This document shows positions 17,268 to 26,636 of a stretch of 64,000 nt of DNA, in pieces. Position numbers and translations under genes: made by a program. Positions within the stretch are counted from its first letter, which is position 1. Every line of letters begins with the position of its first letter. The stretch is from positions 372,001 to 436,000 of the forward strand of contig NZ_BMXT01000001.1 of the NCBI RefSeq assembly GCF_014651895.1, read 5' to 3'. The notes under the pieces are model-generated. The model was not told the origin of the DNA. It made no database searches and saw only the letters and a list, made by a program, of their open reading frames with translations. Origin of the DNA: Rhodanobacter panaciterrae (GTDB lineage Bacteria > Pseudomonadota > Gammaproteobacteria > Xanthomonadales > Rhodanobacteraceae).

Positions 17268-17852
17268 TCAGTCGTCGCGTTCGGGCCGTTCGCGCACCGG
17301 GTGCTTGCTCAATTTGCGCTGCAGGGTGCGGCGGTGCATGCCGAGCCGGCGTGCGGTTTCGGAGATGTTGCCGTCGCATTCGGTCAGCACGCGCTGGATG
17401 TGCTCCCACTCCAGCCGGCGCAGTGCCAGCGGCTGTTCGGGAGCCTCCGGTAGGTCGCTGTCCTCGCTGTCGCTGTCGCCATCGAGCAGGGCGCGCACCA
17501 CCGCGTCGGCATCGACCGGTTTGGCCAGATAGTCGTGCGCGCCGCGTTTGATCGCCTCCACTGCAGTGGCGATCGAGGCGTAGCCGGTCAGCAGCAGCAC
17601 GCGCAGGTCCGGCACCAGCGCATGCAGCTCGGGAATCAGGCGCAGGCCATTGTCTTCGCCCAGCTTCAGGTCGAGTACGCAATAGCGCGGCTGATGCCGG
17701 CGGGTCAGTGCGCGGGCTTCATCGAAATTGCTCGCGGTGATGACCTCGAAGCCGCGCGAGCTGAGTGCTCGCGCCAGCACGCGCAGGAAGGTGGCATCGT
17801 CGTCGACCAGCAGTAACGGACGTGCTGTGGCGGCGTGGGGCAACTCGGTCAT
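17268..17852 (-). CDS. RegA/PrrA/ActR-type response regulator
   Basis: A 194-residue regulator: receiver domain (LLLVDDDATFLRVLARAL, phosphoacceptor Asp near 61 in YCVLDLKLGEDNGL, Lys in HDYLAKPVDADAV), an acidic linker, then a Fis-type helix-turn-helix (LTECDGNISETARRLGMHRR, TLQRKL). Length and layout are those of RegA, the redox regulator of energy metabolism. I chose the internal ATG because AGGAAA stands nine bases upstream; a longer GTG start would add 20 residues without a good site. The sensor gene lies 73 bases upstream on the same strand. Confidence 0.9.
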   Translation of the reverse strand: MTELPHAATARPLLLVDDDATFLRVLARALSSRGFEVITASNFDEARALTRRHQPRYCVLDLKLGEDNGLRLIPELHALVPDLRVLLLTGYASIATAVEAIKRGAHDYLAKPVDADAVVRALLDGDSDSEDSDLPEAPEQPLALRRLEWEHIQRVLTECDGNISETARRLGMHRRTLQRKLSKHPVRERPERDD

Positions 17853-17925
17853 TACGGTGTTTCCTGAAAGTGGAGCAAAGCCCATTCTTGCCGGAAGCGC
17901 GGACGCTTGCACGTGCGCCAGCGAG

Positions 17926-19209
17926 TCATTTTTCGGCGATCACCGCCAAAGGCAGGCGCAGACAGACTTCCGCGCCGTGGTCGGTATTGCCGGCAATCAT
18001 CTCGCCGTTGAGGCGTTCGGCGGTGGCTTCGGCGAGGGCCAGGCCGATGCCGAGCCCACTCTGTTTTTGCGAGTGGCCGAGCAGGGTAGGCTCGCCAGTG
18101 GCGCCAAAGCCGGGGCCATGATCGCGCACGCTCAATTGCAGCCAGCCGGTATCGCGCGATACCAGCAACTCAACCGCGTGCGAGTGGCGGCTGGCCGAGG
18201 CATCGGCCGCGTTGTTGAGCAGGTTGAGCAGCGCATGACGTAGCCCCGGCGGTGTGCGCAGCACGGTCTGCGCCGTGGTGTCGTCCAGTTCCAGGGTCAG
18301 CTCGGCCTCGGGTCGCAGCAGCTGGAAGCGTTCCAGGCAGCCGTGGATGAACTCGGTCACGCTGAGCCGTTCCGGTTCCTGCGACAACTGCGCCTTGCCG
18401 AACGCGACCATCTCGCGAAGGATCGTGCGGCAGCGATCGACCTGACCCTCCAGCAGCGCCAAGTCTTCGGCCAGCGAGGTATCGCCGACGTGCTCGCGGC
18501 GTAGTTCCGGCAGCAGGGTGCGCATCGTCGACAGCGGTGTGTTGAGCTCGTGCGCGGCACCGGCGGCCTGGGTGGCGATTGCCAGAATGCCCTCGTCGCG
18601 CAGCGCGCGCTCGCGCACCCGCTGCACTTCCAGCTGCTGCACACGCAACGCGTGCGCCAGCCGGTTGATGAAGAAGCCCAGCAGCAGTGCGCTGATCACG
18701 AAATTCACGGCCATGCCGGCCACGTGCAGCGAGAAGCCGCCGCGCACCTCGCCGTGCATCGGCATCGGTAACGACACATGCCAGTACAACAGGATCACAT
18801 AAGCAACGCCGGCCAGTGCGGCCACCGCCAGGATGGCGCGCACCGACAGCGCTGCGGCGCTCAACGCGATCGGCACCAGCAGCAGGGTGATGAACGGATT
18901 GCTGGCGCCACCGGTGAAATACAGCAGATAGCCGAGCACCAGCGTATCGGCGGCGATGTGGCCGATGGTTTCCCATTCGCGCACCGGCCATGGCTGGCGT
19001 AGCCTCCACGCGGCGAACACCGAGAAAACCGCGAGCAGACCGATGCCGACAAGCAACGGCAGTAACGGGATCTGCAACTGCATCCACCACGCGCAGACGA
19101 GTACGGCGACGCTCTGTCCGGCGATCGCGCAGAGTCTCAACCACGCCAGTGTCCGGGCGAGAGCGAAGGGGCCGATGTAGGTGGTGCTGCGATGTGACAT
19201 CGCGATCAT
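17926..19209 (-). CDS. RegB/PrrB-type redox sensor histidine kinase
   Basis: A 427-residue kinase with six membrane spans in the first 185 residues, including the quinone-site motif GGASNPF (near 100-106), the RegB-type H-box GAAHELNTPLSTM (His near 220) and a Cys in VDRCRTIL (near 260) at the position where RegB has its redox-active Cys. The ATPase domain has NLLNNAADAS, VRDHGPGFG and GLGIGLALA. RegB senses quinone pool and oxygen state and phosphorylates RegA. The first ATG and another three codons later are both possible starts. Confidence 0.9.
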   Translation of the reverse strand: MIAMSHRSTTYIGPFALARTLAWLRLCAIAGQSVAVLVCAWWMQLQIPLLPLLVGIGLLAVFSVFAAWRLRQPWPVREWETIGHIAADTLVLGYLLYFTGGASNPFITLLLVPIALSAAALSVRAILAVAALAGVAYVILLYWHVSLPMPMHGEVRGGFSLHVAGMAVNFVISALLLGFFINRLAHALRVQQLEVQRVRERALRDEGILAIATQAAGAAHELNTPLSTMRTLLPELRREHVGDTSLAEDLALLEGQVDRCRTILREMVAFGKAQLSQEPERLSVTEFIHGCLERFQLLRPEAELTLELDDTTAQTVLRTPPGLRHALLNLLNNAADASASRHSHAVELLVSRDTGWLQLSVRDHGPGFGATGEPTLLGHSQKQSGLGIGLALAEATAERLNGEMIAGNTDHGAEVCLRLPLAVIAEK

Positions 19210-19264
19210 GGGCTGATCAGAAAACCTGTGGAACCCGCCGCCAGCGGCGGCGGGTTCATCGGAC

Positions 19265-20863
19265 TCACGGGTTGTTGAATTCCTCGCTGCGTACGGCGGG
19301 CAGCGGATTGTGGTTGTTCGCCGGATCGGAGTGGCTGGCCGACAGCTTGTTCATCAGCGGCAGCATGACCAGTGCGATTACTACGCAGGCGATGCCGACG
19401 AAACCGAGCTTGTTGAACAGGCTCACGTAGATCGTCAGCGACTGCACCGGATCGGTGATGTTGTCGGGGATGTGCGCATAGTTCGCCACGATGCTGCCGA
19501 GGTACTGCGACAGGCCCACGGCCACGTAGTACGCGCCCATCATGAAGCCGCCCATGCGTGAAGGCACATAGCGGGCGATCATCGCCAGCCCGAGCCCGCT
19601 GACCAGCAACTCGCCCAGCGAATACCAGCCATAGCCCCAGACCATCGTCCACGACGACACCTGGCCGGCCACCGCTGCGCTTGCGCCCACGCCATACATG
19701 AAGAAACCTACGGCCACGGCGGCGAAGCCCAGCGCGAACTTCAGTGCGATCGAGGGATCCTTGCCGACCCGGCCAAGCGCGTTGTAAGCGAACACCAGCA
19801 CCGGGCTCAAGACGACGATCCAGATCGCATTGAGGTTCTGGTACTGCTCGGGAATCCAGTTGAACAGGTGCATCCCGAATACGTTGAACGACAGGTCCAC
19901 GTTGTGCTGCGCGAACAGGTTCAGCGACGTCGCCATCTGCGAGTAGAAGATGAAGAAGAAGATCGTCTGCACGGTCAGCACCAGCGCCGCGATCAGGCCG
20001 GCGCGCTCGCTGGGCTTGCTGCTGCGGATCAGGTGCGCGAAAACGCCCAGGATCAGCACGCCGGCAGCGTAGACGCAGACCTTCGCCACGGCTTGGCTCT
20101 GCAGGATGAATGCGACGACGAAAATCAGCAGGAAGGCCGCGCCGAAGACCGGCAGCGCGCGACGCATGTTCATCGGCAGGTCGTCTGCAGGCGAACCGAT
20201 GTGCCGGAGCGCGCGACGCATGAACAGGTAATTGACCATGCCCAGGATCAGGCCGATCGCGCAGACGCCGAACGCGGTGTGCCAGCCCATCGAATCGCCG
20301 TAGCGTTTGCCGACGACATCGCGGATCCACGGTGTAGCAGTCATCGAGATCATCGAGCCGATGTTCACCGCCATGTAGTAGATGGTGAATGCGCTGTCGA
20401 TCTTGGTGTCGTCGCCCTCGTAGATCTTGCGCACCAGGTTGCCCGCGTTGGGCTTGAAGAAGCCGTTGCCGACCACGATCACGCCGAGCGCGAAATAGGT
20501 GAGGTTGGCTGGGGTCAACAAGGCCATCAGGCCACTGCCGCCATCGGTCAGACCCAGCGTCTCCGGCGGGATCCACAGGATGCCGTAGCCGATCGCCAGC
20601 ACCGTCGCGCCGATCAGCATGGTGCGTCGCGTGCCCAGCAGCTTGTCGCCGACCCAGCCACCGATCGCCGGCGTCGCGTAGATCAGCGCGGCCGCCGCGC
20701 CCCAGACCAGGTTGGCCTTGGTGTCGACGAAGCCAAGCTTCTTCATCAGGAAGGTGACCATCAACACCTGCATGCCGTAGAAGCCGAAACGCTCCCACAT
20801 CTCGATCATGAAGACGGTAGTGAAGGAGCGCGTCTGCGAGACGGGCGGGTTCTGGATTGCCAT
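19265..20863 (-). CDS. POT (PTR2/Dtp) family proton-coupled oligopeptide transporter
   Basis: A 532-residue transporter with 14 predicted spans. The POT signature ExxERF is present in the first span (EMWERFGFYG), followed by GGWVGDKLLGTRRTMLIGA and the second family motif VGNGFFKPNAGNLV. It takes up di- and tripeptides with protons across the inner membrane. It probably works with the secreted S9 peptidases elsewhere in this window. A Shine-Dalgarno (GGAAAAGA) precedes the ATG. The start is divergent from dgkA across about 350 bases. Confidence 0.92.
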   Translation of the reverse strand: MAIQNPPVSQTRSFTTVFMIEMWERFGFYGMQVLMVTFLMKKLGFVDTKANLVWGAAAALIYATPAIGGWVGDKLLGTRRTMLIGATVLAIGYGILWIPPETLGLTDGGSGLMALLTPANLTYFALGVIVVGNGFFKPNAGNLVRKIYEGDDTKIDSAFTIYYMAVNIGSMISMTATPWIRDVVGKRYGDSMGWHTAFGVCAIGLILGMVNYLFMRRALRHIGSPADDLPMNMRRALPVFGAAFLLIFVVAFILQSQAVAKVCVYAAGVLILGVFAHLIRSSKPSERAGLIAALVLTVQTIFFFIFYSQMATSLNLFAQHNVDLSFNVFGMHLFNWIPEQYQNLNAIWIVVLSPVLVFAYNALGRVGKDPSIALKFALGFAAVAVGFFMYGVGASAAVAGQVSSWTMVWGYGWYSLGELLVSGLGLAMIARYVPSRMGGFMMGAYYVAVGLSQYLGSIVANYAHIPDNITDPVQSLTIYVSLFNKLGFVGIACVVIALVMLPLMNKLSASHSDPANNHNPLPAVRSEEFNNP

Positions 20864-21210
20864 ATCTTTTCCGTGCGTGATTCAAACCGTGACGACGCCA
20901 GAGTGTCGTCTGTGACATGCGATCCTGAACGGATCACAACCGACGAAGCGTAACCTATTCGCCATCACGGTGTAGCTGCAGTGCGACATGGCAAAAACCT
21001 GCGCCAGCCGCGCAACGGCAGCAAATCGGCCGTGCCATGGCGCTGGCGGGCCGCTTGCGGCGGGTGCCTGTGGCATCATGACCGCCTGAATCAAACTGCC
21101 TGCGGGGAAGTTGCCACCATGTCGATCGTCGAGCTTCCGCCGTTCGTTGTTGCCGTCATGGCTCTTGCCGGGTCGCCGCTGCCGGCGGCGGCCTGAGCCG
21201 GCGCGTCGCG
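20864..21210. other. Divergent intergenic region between peptide transporter and dgkA
   Basis: No larger gene is visible. It must hold the leftward promoter of the transporter and the rightward promoter of dgkA, though no near-consensus boxes stand out. Its right part carries a 25-codon open frame described separately. Confidence 0.5.
21119..21196 (+). CDS. Possible 25-residue leader peptide upstream of dgkA
   Basis: A short frame with ATG seven bases after a strong GGGGAAG site. It encodes a mostly hydrophobic 25-residue peptide (begins MSIVELPPFVV, ends PLPAAA) and stops 14 bases before dgkA, whose own start lacks a clear ribosome binding site. It could couple translation to dgkA, or be chance; only the signal strength and spacing support it. 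Confidence 0.3.
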   Translation: MSIVELPPFVVAVMALAGSPLPAAA

Positions 21211-21585
21211 ATGGCCGCCGAAGGTTTTCGTGGTCCGAAGCAGCTCTGGAACGCGTTCCAGTGGTCGATGAAAGGTTTCCGGGCGGCCTGGCGCCATGAG
21301 GCGTCGTTCCGGCTGGAAGCCTGTCTGGTGATCGTCATGGTGCCGCTGGGTCTGTGGCTCGGTGACGGCGGACTGGAGAAATTCGCGTTGATCGTGGCGC
21401 CGTTGCTGGTGCTCTCGGCCGAGTTGCTCAATTCGGCGATCGAGGCGGTGGTCGACAAGGTCAGCCCGGAATTCCACGAACTGGCCGGACGCGCCAAGGA
21501 CATGGGTTCGGCGGCGGTGTTCGTGCTGCTGGTGATGGTGGCGCTGAGCTGGGCGCTGATTCTCGGGCCGCGCCTGTTCGGCTGA
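21211..21585 (+). CDS. dgkA: Diacylglycerol kinase DgkA
   Basis: A 124-residue integral membrane protein with three predicted spans and the DgkA signature ELLNSAIEAVVDKVSPEFHELAGRAKDMGSAAV written in two parts here: ELLNSAIEAVVDKV (catalytic Glu and Asn) and AGRAKDMGSAAV. It phosphorylates diacylglycerol from membrane-derived glucan or lipid A modification back to phosphatidic acid. Length matches the family. The N-terminal RGPKQLWNAFQWSMKGFRAA matches the usual surface helix. Confidence 0.93.
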   Translation: MAAEGFRGPKQLWNAFQWSMKGFRAAWRHEASFRLEACLVIVMVPLGLWLGDGGLEKFALIVAPLLVLSAELLNSAIEAVVDKVSPEFHELAGRAKDMGSAAVFVLLVMVALSWALILGPRLFG

Positions 21586-21671
21586 GCGGCTGGTGTTCAT
21601 CACGAGCTGACACGATTGCACCGAATGGCATGGGATGATGGAATGATCTTCCACCGGTTCGGAGCGACTCC

Positions 21672-22292
21672 ATGAAACTTCTGCGCAATCTCGTGCTGCT
21701 GTTGCTCGCCGTCAGCCTGACCGGCTGCGGTTACAACGCGATGCAGCGGCAGGATGAAGCGGTCAAGGCCGCCTGGTCCGAAGTGCTCAACCAGTACCAG
21801 CGCCGCGCCGATCTGGTGCCGAACCTGGTCAACACGGTCAAGGGCTATGCGCAGCACGAGGAGAAAGTCTTCGTCGAGGTGACCGAGGCCCGCGCCAAGG
21901 TCGGCAGCCTGCAGGTCAATGCGGATACGCTCAACGACCCGCAGAAGCTGCAGCAGTTTCAGGCGGCACAGGGGCAGCTGGGCAGCGCGCTGTCGCGCCT
22001 GATGGTGGTCAGCGAAAATTATCCGCAGCTCAAGGCCGACGGCCTGTTCCAGAACCTGCAGGCCCAGCTCGAAGGCACCGAGAACCGCGTTACCGTGGCG
22101 CGCAACCGCTATGTGCAGGCGGTGCAGCAGTACAACGAGATGATCCGCACCTTCCCGAACAACCTCACCGCCAAGATGTTCGGCTACACGGTCAAGCCGA
22201 ACTTCAGCGTGGACAACGAGAAGGCCATCTCCACCGCGCCGACGGTGGACTTCGGTACCGGCACGCCTGCACCCGCCGCCTCGACGCATTGA
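21672..22292 (+). CDS. LemA family protein
   Basis: A 206-residue protein with an N-terminal signal anchor or lipoprotein-type signal (MKLLRNLVLLLLAVSLTGCG, with LTGC as a lipobox) and the LemA core: AWSEVLNQYQRRADLVPNLV, NTVKGYAQHE, then long helices ending in YNEMIRTFPNNLTAKMFGY. LemA proteins are helical envelope proteins of unclear role that regularly stand next to TPM-domain proteins, as here. The downstream gene starts on the last base of its stop codon. Confidence 0.92.
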   Translation: MKLLRNLVLLLLAVSLTGCGYNAMQRQDEAVKAAWSEVLNQYQRRADLVPNLVNTVKGYAQHEEKVFVEVTEARAKVGSLQVNADTLNDPQKLQQFQAAQGQLGSALSRLMVVSENYPQLKADGLFQNLQAQLEGTENRVTVARNRYVQAVQQYNEMIRTFPNNLTAKMFGYTVKPNFSVDNEKAISTAPTVDFGTGTPAPAASTH

Positions 22293-23176
22293 TGATGGCC
22301 CGGCGCTGGCCGCGCCTGTGCCTGCTGCTGGCGATGGCCTTGCTGTCGCCGGCGTTGCTGCATGCGGCTGATGCGGTGCCGAAGCTCGCCCGTCACGTCA
22401 CCGACCTCACCGGCACGCTGACCGCGCCGCAGGTCGATCAGCTGGATGCACAGCTGGTCGCGCTGGAAAAGGCCAAGGGCGCGCAGCTGACCGTGCTGAT
22501 GGTCGACAGCACGGCGGGACAGGACATCGAAAGCTATTCGCTGGCAGTGGCCGAGACGAACAAGGTCGGCCGCAAGGGCATCGATGACGGCGTGCTGCTG
22601 CTGGTCGCGAAGAACGATCGACGCGTGCGCATCGAGGTGGGCTACGGGTTGGAAGGTGCGATTCCCGACGCGGCCACCGCGCGGATTACCCGCGAATACA
22701 TCGCGCCGAAATTTCGCAGCAACGATTATTTCGGCGGGATCAGCGACGCGGTCGGCGAGTTGACCCAGTTGATCAACGGTGAGGCATTGCCGCCACCGGT
22801 GCAGGGCTCTGCTGATGACGAGCGCTCTGGCCCAGGGCTGCAGAACGGTCTGATGATCGGCGTATTCGTGGCGCTGTTCCTGCGCAGCATGCTGGGCCGG
22901 GCCACGCCCTGGGTGCGCGCGCCGCTGGGTGCGGTGCTGGTCGGTGGGCTGCTGTGGCTGCTGATTTCGATGGGTGCCGGCATCATCGGCGCGCTGGTCG
23001 GCGGCGTGCTGATGCTGTTGCCCGGTGGTGCCGGCCGTTCGATCGGCGGCGGTGGCTGGGGTGGCTTCGGTGGTGGTGGCTGGGGTGGTGGCAGCGGAGG
23101 CGGTGGCTTTGGCGGTGGCGGTTTCAGCGGCGGTGGCGGCAGCTTCGGCGGCGGCGGTTCGTCGGGGAGCTGGTGA
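22292..23176 (+). CDS. TPM-domain protein (YgcG family) with Gly-rich tail
   Basis: A 294-residue protein: signal peptide, TPM domain (VTDLTGTLTAPQVDQLDAQL, AQLTVLMVDSTAGQDIE, RRVRIEVGYGLEGAIPDA), a hydrophobic stretch of two spans around 210-245 and a C-terminal tail made almost only of Gly with Ser, Trp and Phe, ending SSGSW. This is the usual YgcG layout with LemA upstream. It acts in the cell envelope, perhaps in membrane protein quality control. Two ATG codons stand in tandem at the start; the first overlaps the lemA stop by one base. Confidence 0.9.
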   Translation: MMARRWPRLCLLLAMALLSPALLHAADAVPKLARHVTDLTGTLTAPQVDQLDAQLVALEKAKGAQLTVLMVDSTAGQDIESYSLAVAETNKVGRKGIDDGVLLLVAKNDRRVRIEVGYGLEGAIPDAATARITREYIAPKFRSNDYFGGISDAVGELTQLINGEALPPPVQGSADDERSGPGLQNGLMIGVFVALFLRSMLGRATPWVRAPLGAVLVGGLLWLLISMGAGIIGALVGGVLMLLPGGAGRSIGGGGWGGFGGGGWGGGSGGGGFGGGGFSGGGGSFGGGGSSGSW

Positions 23177-23679
23177 TGGCACGCATGCAGCGAATGCTGA
23201 CCAATCTGTTCGGTGGCTGGTTTCAACTGCGCCGGCGTTTTCCGGCTGCGCTACTGGACGAGATGGCCACGGCGATTGCCGCCGGCGAACGCACGCATCT
23301 TGGTGAAGTCTGTTTCGCGGTCGAGTCGCGACTGGCTCCGTTGGCGGTGCTGGATGGCCTCGATGCGCCAGCCCGCGCGCGCCAGGTGTTCACCCAACTG
23401 CGTGTGTGGGATACCGAACACAACAGCGGTGTGCTGTTCTACGTACTGATGGCTGAACACCGCATCGAGATCGTCGCTGATCGCGGCATCGCCGCACGGG
23501 TGACGACGGCCGAATGGGATGCGATCTGCGCACGCATGCGCGAGTGCTATGCCCGTGGGCAATGGCGTGATGGCAGCCTCGAAGGCATCGCTGCGGCGCA
23601 TGCATTGCTGGCCAGGCACTTCCCCGGTAGCGACAATGCCAAGCCGGATGAACTGCCGGATCGACCGGTATTGCTGTGA
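23176..23679 (+). CDS. Second TPM-domain protein
   Basis: A 167-residue protein without signal peptide. It begins on the last base of the preceding stop, so it is the third gene of the lemA operon. The core HLGEVCFAVESRLAPLAVLD, RVWDTEHNSGVLFYVLMAEH and IEIVADRGIAARV matches the C-terminal part of TPM_phosphatase (membrane-associated TPM) domains, and it ends in a short disordered tail. Its lack of an export signal suggests a cytoplasmic or membrane-surface partner of the other two. Confidence 0.85.
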   Translation: MARMQRMLTNLFGGWFQLRRRFPAALLDEMATAIAAGERTHLGEVCFAVESRLAPLAVLDGLDAPARARQVFTQLRVWDTEHNSGVLFYVLMAEHRIEIVADRGIAARVTTAEWDAICARMRECYARGQWRDGSLEGIAAAHALLARHFPGSDNAKPDELPDRPVLL

Positions 23680-23729
23680 GCCGTCTGCGGCTTCCTCATA
23701 AGAGAGCGAAAACTTTCTGCGGCGGGCAA

Positions 23730-23760
23730 AAAAATGGCGGGCCACTGGCCCGCCATTTTT
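23730..23760. terminator. Bidirectional rho-independent terminator
   Basis: A perfect hairpin TGGCGGGCC / GGCCCGCCA with a three-base loop, flanked by AAAAA and TTTTT, stands between the converging lemA operon and the TonB receptor gene, so it can stop both transcripts. Confidence 0.93.
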
Positions 23761-23780
23761 GTCTTGCTCGAAGCGATCGA

Positions 23781-26636
23781 TCAGAACTTCTGGTTGTAAC
23801 GCACGTACCAGAAACGGCCGATGTCGTACGACGGGTTGGCAACAAAGCCGCTGTTACCGATCGAGTTGCTCGATGCGGTGTAGAACAACGGGCTCTGGCG
23901 ATTGAACAGGTTGTTGGCACCCAGCGAAATGGTGCCATTCCACGACGTGTTCCAACGCACCGACAGGTCGTTGAAGGCAATGCCGCCGACCTGACGCTTC
24001 GGAGTGATGCCCACGCCCGGCGTGAAATAGTTCGGCAAGCTGCATTCAGCAACGAACGAGCAGTCTTCCTTCAGGCCAGAGTAGTAACGCACGCCCCAGG
24101 TGGCGCCGAAGTTGCCATAGCTCCAGTCCAGACTGGCATTGGAGCGGACACGCCAGGTGGAGTACTGGCCCACGTCGTAGCTGATCGGGTAACCGGAACC
24201 GGGATTCAGGTTGTACTTGCTGACGTAGTTGGTATCCAGGCCGACTTTGAACTGGCCGAACGACAGCTTTGGCAAACGGTAGGCGACGTTGAAGTCGTAG
24301 CCTTCGTTTTCCAGGTGGCCGCGGTTGGTCAGCGTGTGGCTCAGGTTGATCACCTGACCGTTACTGTCGCGCGAGAACTGACCGCACGCGCTTTGAATGC
24401 CACGCAGGTAGCAATCATCCAGCACGTCGTTGGACGAAACCGAGCTGATCAGGTTCTTGATGCGGATGTTGTACCAGTCCAGCGACAGGTTGAGGCCGTC
24501 GACATAGCTCGGGCTGTAGACAAAGCCCAGCGTCTTGCTGAGCGATGTTTCGGGCTGGAGCTTCACGTTGGAGCCGGAGAGGAACGGCGTGGTGGACTGT
24601 GAGTCGACCGAATCGACCGGCAGGCCGGAAGAGTCAGTCTGGTGGAAGTTCGCACCCAGGCCTGCTGCACGGCATGCCGCGATCGCATTGGCGTTGCCGT
24701 TCGCCACGGCGCCAAAGGTGGCGTCGCAAGGATCGGTGTAGTTGTCGAAGGTTTGCGACTGGCCGCCGTACAGATCGTTGATGGTTGGGGAGCGGAAGCC
24801 TTCCGAGATGCTGCCGCGCACCAACAGGTCATCGATCGGCTTCCACTGAATGCCGAACTTGCTGTTGGTGGTGTTGCCGAAGGTGCTGTACTTGGAAAAG
24901 CGGCTGGCCAGATCGACCGACAGCAGCTTTGCACCTGTGATGTCGACCAGCACGGGAATGTTCAACTCCGCGTAGGCTTCCTTGGTGTTGTACTTGCCCG
25001 ACGAAGAGTCCGAGGCCAGATCGGTGGAGTTGCCGGTCTGCGAGAAGCCGTCCGGACGGTTGTAACCAGCCTCGCGACGGTATTCCACGCCAGCGGCAAA
25101 CTGCACCATGCCCGCCGGCAGTTGGACCACATCGCCACCGATATTGGCGGCGAAACCGGTGGTCTGGGTGCCATACGTGCCATTGGTGTTGACGCCGATA
25201 TAGTCGCGCATCTGCTGGGTCAGGCCACCTGCGCCAGACAGGATGTTCACCGGCGTGCAACCGGCGATCACGGCACCCGGGCTGCCGCATTTGACCACGC
25301 CATCAGTGTCCTTGAAGGATGGGCCAAGCGCCTTTTCGAGGTTCAGCAGGTTGTAGTTGCCGGTGCCGAAGATGTCGCCATGATTCTTGTTGTAGAAGGC
25401 ATTGACATCCCAGTTGAAGTTGCGCTCACCAACCTGGAAAACACCGTCGAGACCGGCGCCGACGCGATAGGTCTTCAGCGTGTTCTTGGTCACGCGCGGC
25501 GTCTCGACACCACGGCGCAGGAACTCGACGTCCTGCGGAGCGGCGTAGCCCTGCTGGCTGCCCAGCGGGTTGTAATAGCTGTCCTTGTCCAGCGCCACGC
25601 CCGTGTTGGACGTGCCGATCGGATAACCCGCGACCTGGATATTCGCCGTGCGCTCGGTGTAGGCCGCGTCGGCGTGTGCGCTGATGTCGCTGGAGATCTC
25701 GTAGGTGGTCTTGCCGAACAGCGACTTACGCTTGGCACCGTTGAGCAGCATCATCTGCTGGTCGGCGTTGTATTTGTCGGCGCTGGTGAAGTCGTGATAG
25801 TTGCCGATATTGGTCGGATCGGCACCCGGGTTGAGCTTGATGGGGCCATCGGGGCCGTTCAGGATCAGGCCGCCCGGACCGAAGGAGGACAGGCCTTCCG
25901 TCGGGTGACGCGGGCCCAGCGGGTAGCGCGAGAAGTCGCGATCGCTCGCCCATACCGGATCTTCCTTGGCGTAGGTGCCGCTGAACACATAGGACAGCTT
26001 GCCGAGCTTGTTGCCCCAGGTGAAATCGTACTGCTGCTGCGCGCCATCGCCCTTGCCGTACTGGCCGTAGTAGACATTGGCGTCGCCGCCCTTGATGTTC
26101 GTGCGGGTGATGATGTTGATCACGCCGGCGATCGCGTCGGAGCCGTAGATGGCCGACGCACCGTCCTTCAACACATCGATACGCTCGATGATCGAGGAGG
26201 GGATCGTGTCCAGATCGGTGAAGCCGTCGGCATTGGTACCCCAACGGCGACCATCCACCAGCACCAGCGTGCGGGCGGCACCCAGGCCACGCAGTTCGAC
26301 CGTGGAGCTGCCGGCGTAGGTATTGGAGGTCAGCACGGCGGAGCGGCTGTAGCTCGGCGAGCCGGCAGCGGTGATGTGCGACAAGATGTCGCCGACGCTG
26401 ACATATCCCTGTTTCAGGATCTCGGCGCGATCAATCGTAAACACCGGTTGTGCGGTTTCCATGTCCACACTGCGAATGCGCGAACCGGTAACCGTGACGG
26501 TATCAAGCTGTTTGGCCTGGTCGGTGGAGGCACTGTCCTGGGCCGTGGAGGAGGGCGCGTCCTGCGCGGAAACTGTCCACGTCTGCAGCATCAACGCTGC
26601 CGTGATAGCGGTAGCGAGCAAGGTCTTCTGTTTCAT
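23781..26636 (-). CDS. Large TonB-dependent receptor (oar/peptide-type)
   Basis: A 951-residue receptor with signal peptide (MKQKTLLATAITAALMLQTW), TonB box region LDTVTVTGSRIRSVDME, a plug domain (VELRGLGAARTLVLVDGRRW, IERIDVLKDGASAIYGSDAI, GVINIITR) and a long barrel ending RFWYVRYNQKF. The plug sequence is of the group common in Xanthomonadales that often neighbours secreted peptidases. The next gene upstream on the same strand is an S9 peptidase, though a terminator lies between them, so uptake of peptides is plausible. The chosen ATG begins the signal peptide. Confidence 0.9.
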   Translation of the reverse strand: MKQKTLLATAITAALMLQTWTVSAQDAPSSTAQDSASTDQAKQLDTVTVTGSRIRSVDMETAQPVFTIDRAEILKQGYVSVGDILSHITAAGSPSYSRSAVLTSNTYAGSSTVELRGLGAARTLVLVDGRRWGTNADGFTDLDTIPSSIIERIDVLKDGASAIYGSDAIAGVINIITRTNIKGGDANVYYGQYGKGDGAQQQYDFTWGNKLGKLSYVFSGTYAKEDPVWASDRDFSRYPLGPRHPTEGLSSFGPGGLILNGPDGPIKLNPGADPTNIGNYHDFTSADKYNADQQMMLLNGAKRKSLFGKTTYEISSDISAHADAAYTERTANIQVAGYPIGTSNTGVALDKDSYYNPLGSQQGYAAPQDVEFLRRGVETPRVTKNTLKTYRVGAGLDGVFQVGERNFNWDVNAFYNKNHGDIFGTGNYNLLNLEKALGPSFKDTDGVVKCGSPGAVIAGCTPVNILSGAGGLTQQMRDYIGVNTNGTYGTQTTGFAANIGGDVVQLPAGMVQFAAGVEYRREAGYNRPDGFSQTGNSTDLASDSSSGKYNTKEAYAELNIPVLVDITGAKLLSVDLASRFSKYSTFGNTTNSKFGIQWKPIDDLLVRGSISEGFRSPTINDLYGGQSQTFDNYTDPCDATFGAVANGNANAIAACRAAGLGANFHQTDSSGLPVDSVDSQSTTPFLSGSNVKLQPETSLSKTLGFVYSPSYVDGLNLSLDWYNIRIKNLISSVSSNDVLDDCYLRGIQSACGQFSRDSNGQVINLSHTLTNRGHLENEGYDFNVAYRLPKLSFGQFKVGLDTNYVSKYNLNPGSGYPISYDVGQYSTWRVRSNASLDWSYGNFGATWGVRYYSGLKEDCSFVAECSLPNYFTPGVGITPKRQVGGIAFNDLSVRWNTSWNGTISLGANNLFNRQSPLFYTASSNSIGNSGFVANPSYDIGRFWYVRYNQKF

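Noticed and set aside
19206..20918. A 570-codon minus-strand frame overlapping the POT transporter
   Set aside because: It is another frame of the same region; the transporter frame has the POT motifs and membrane spans, this one is Arg/Asp-rich without family match.
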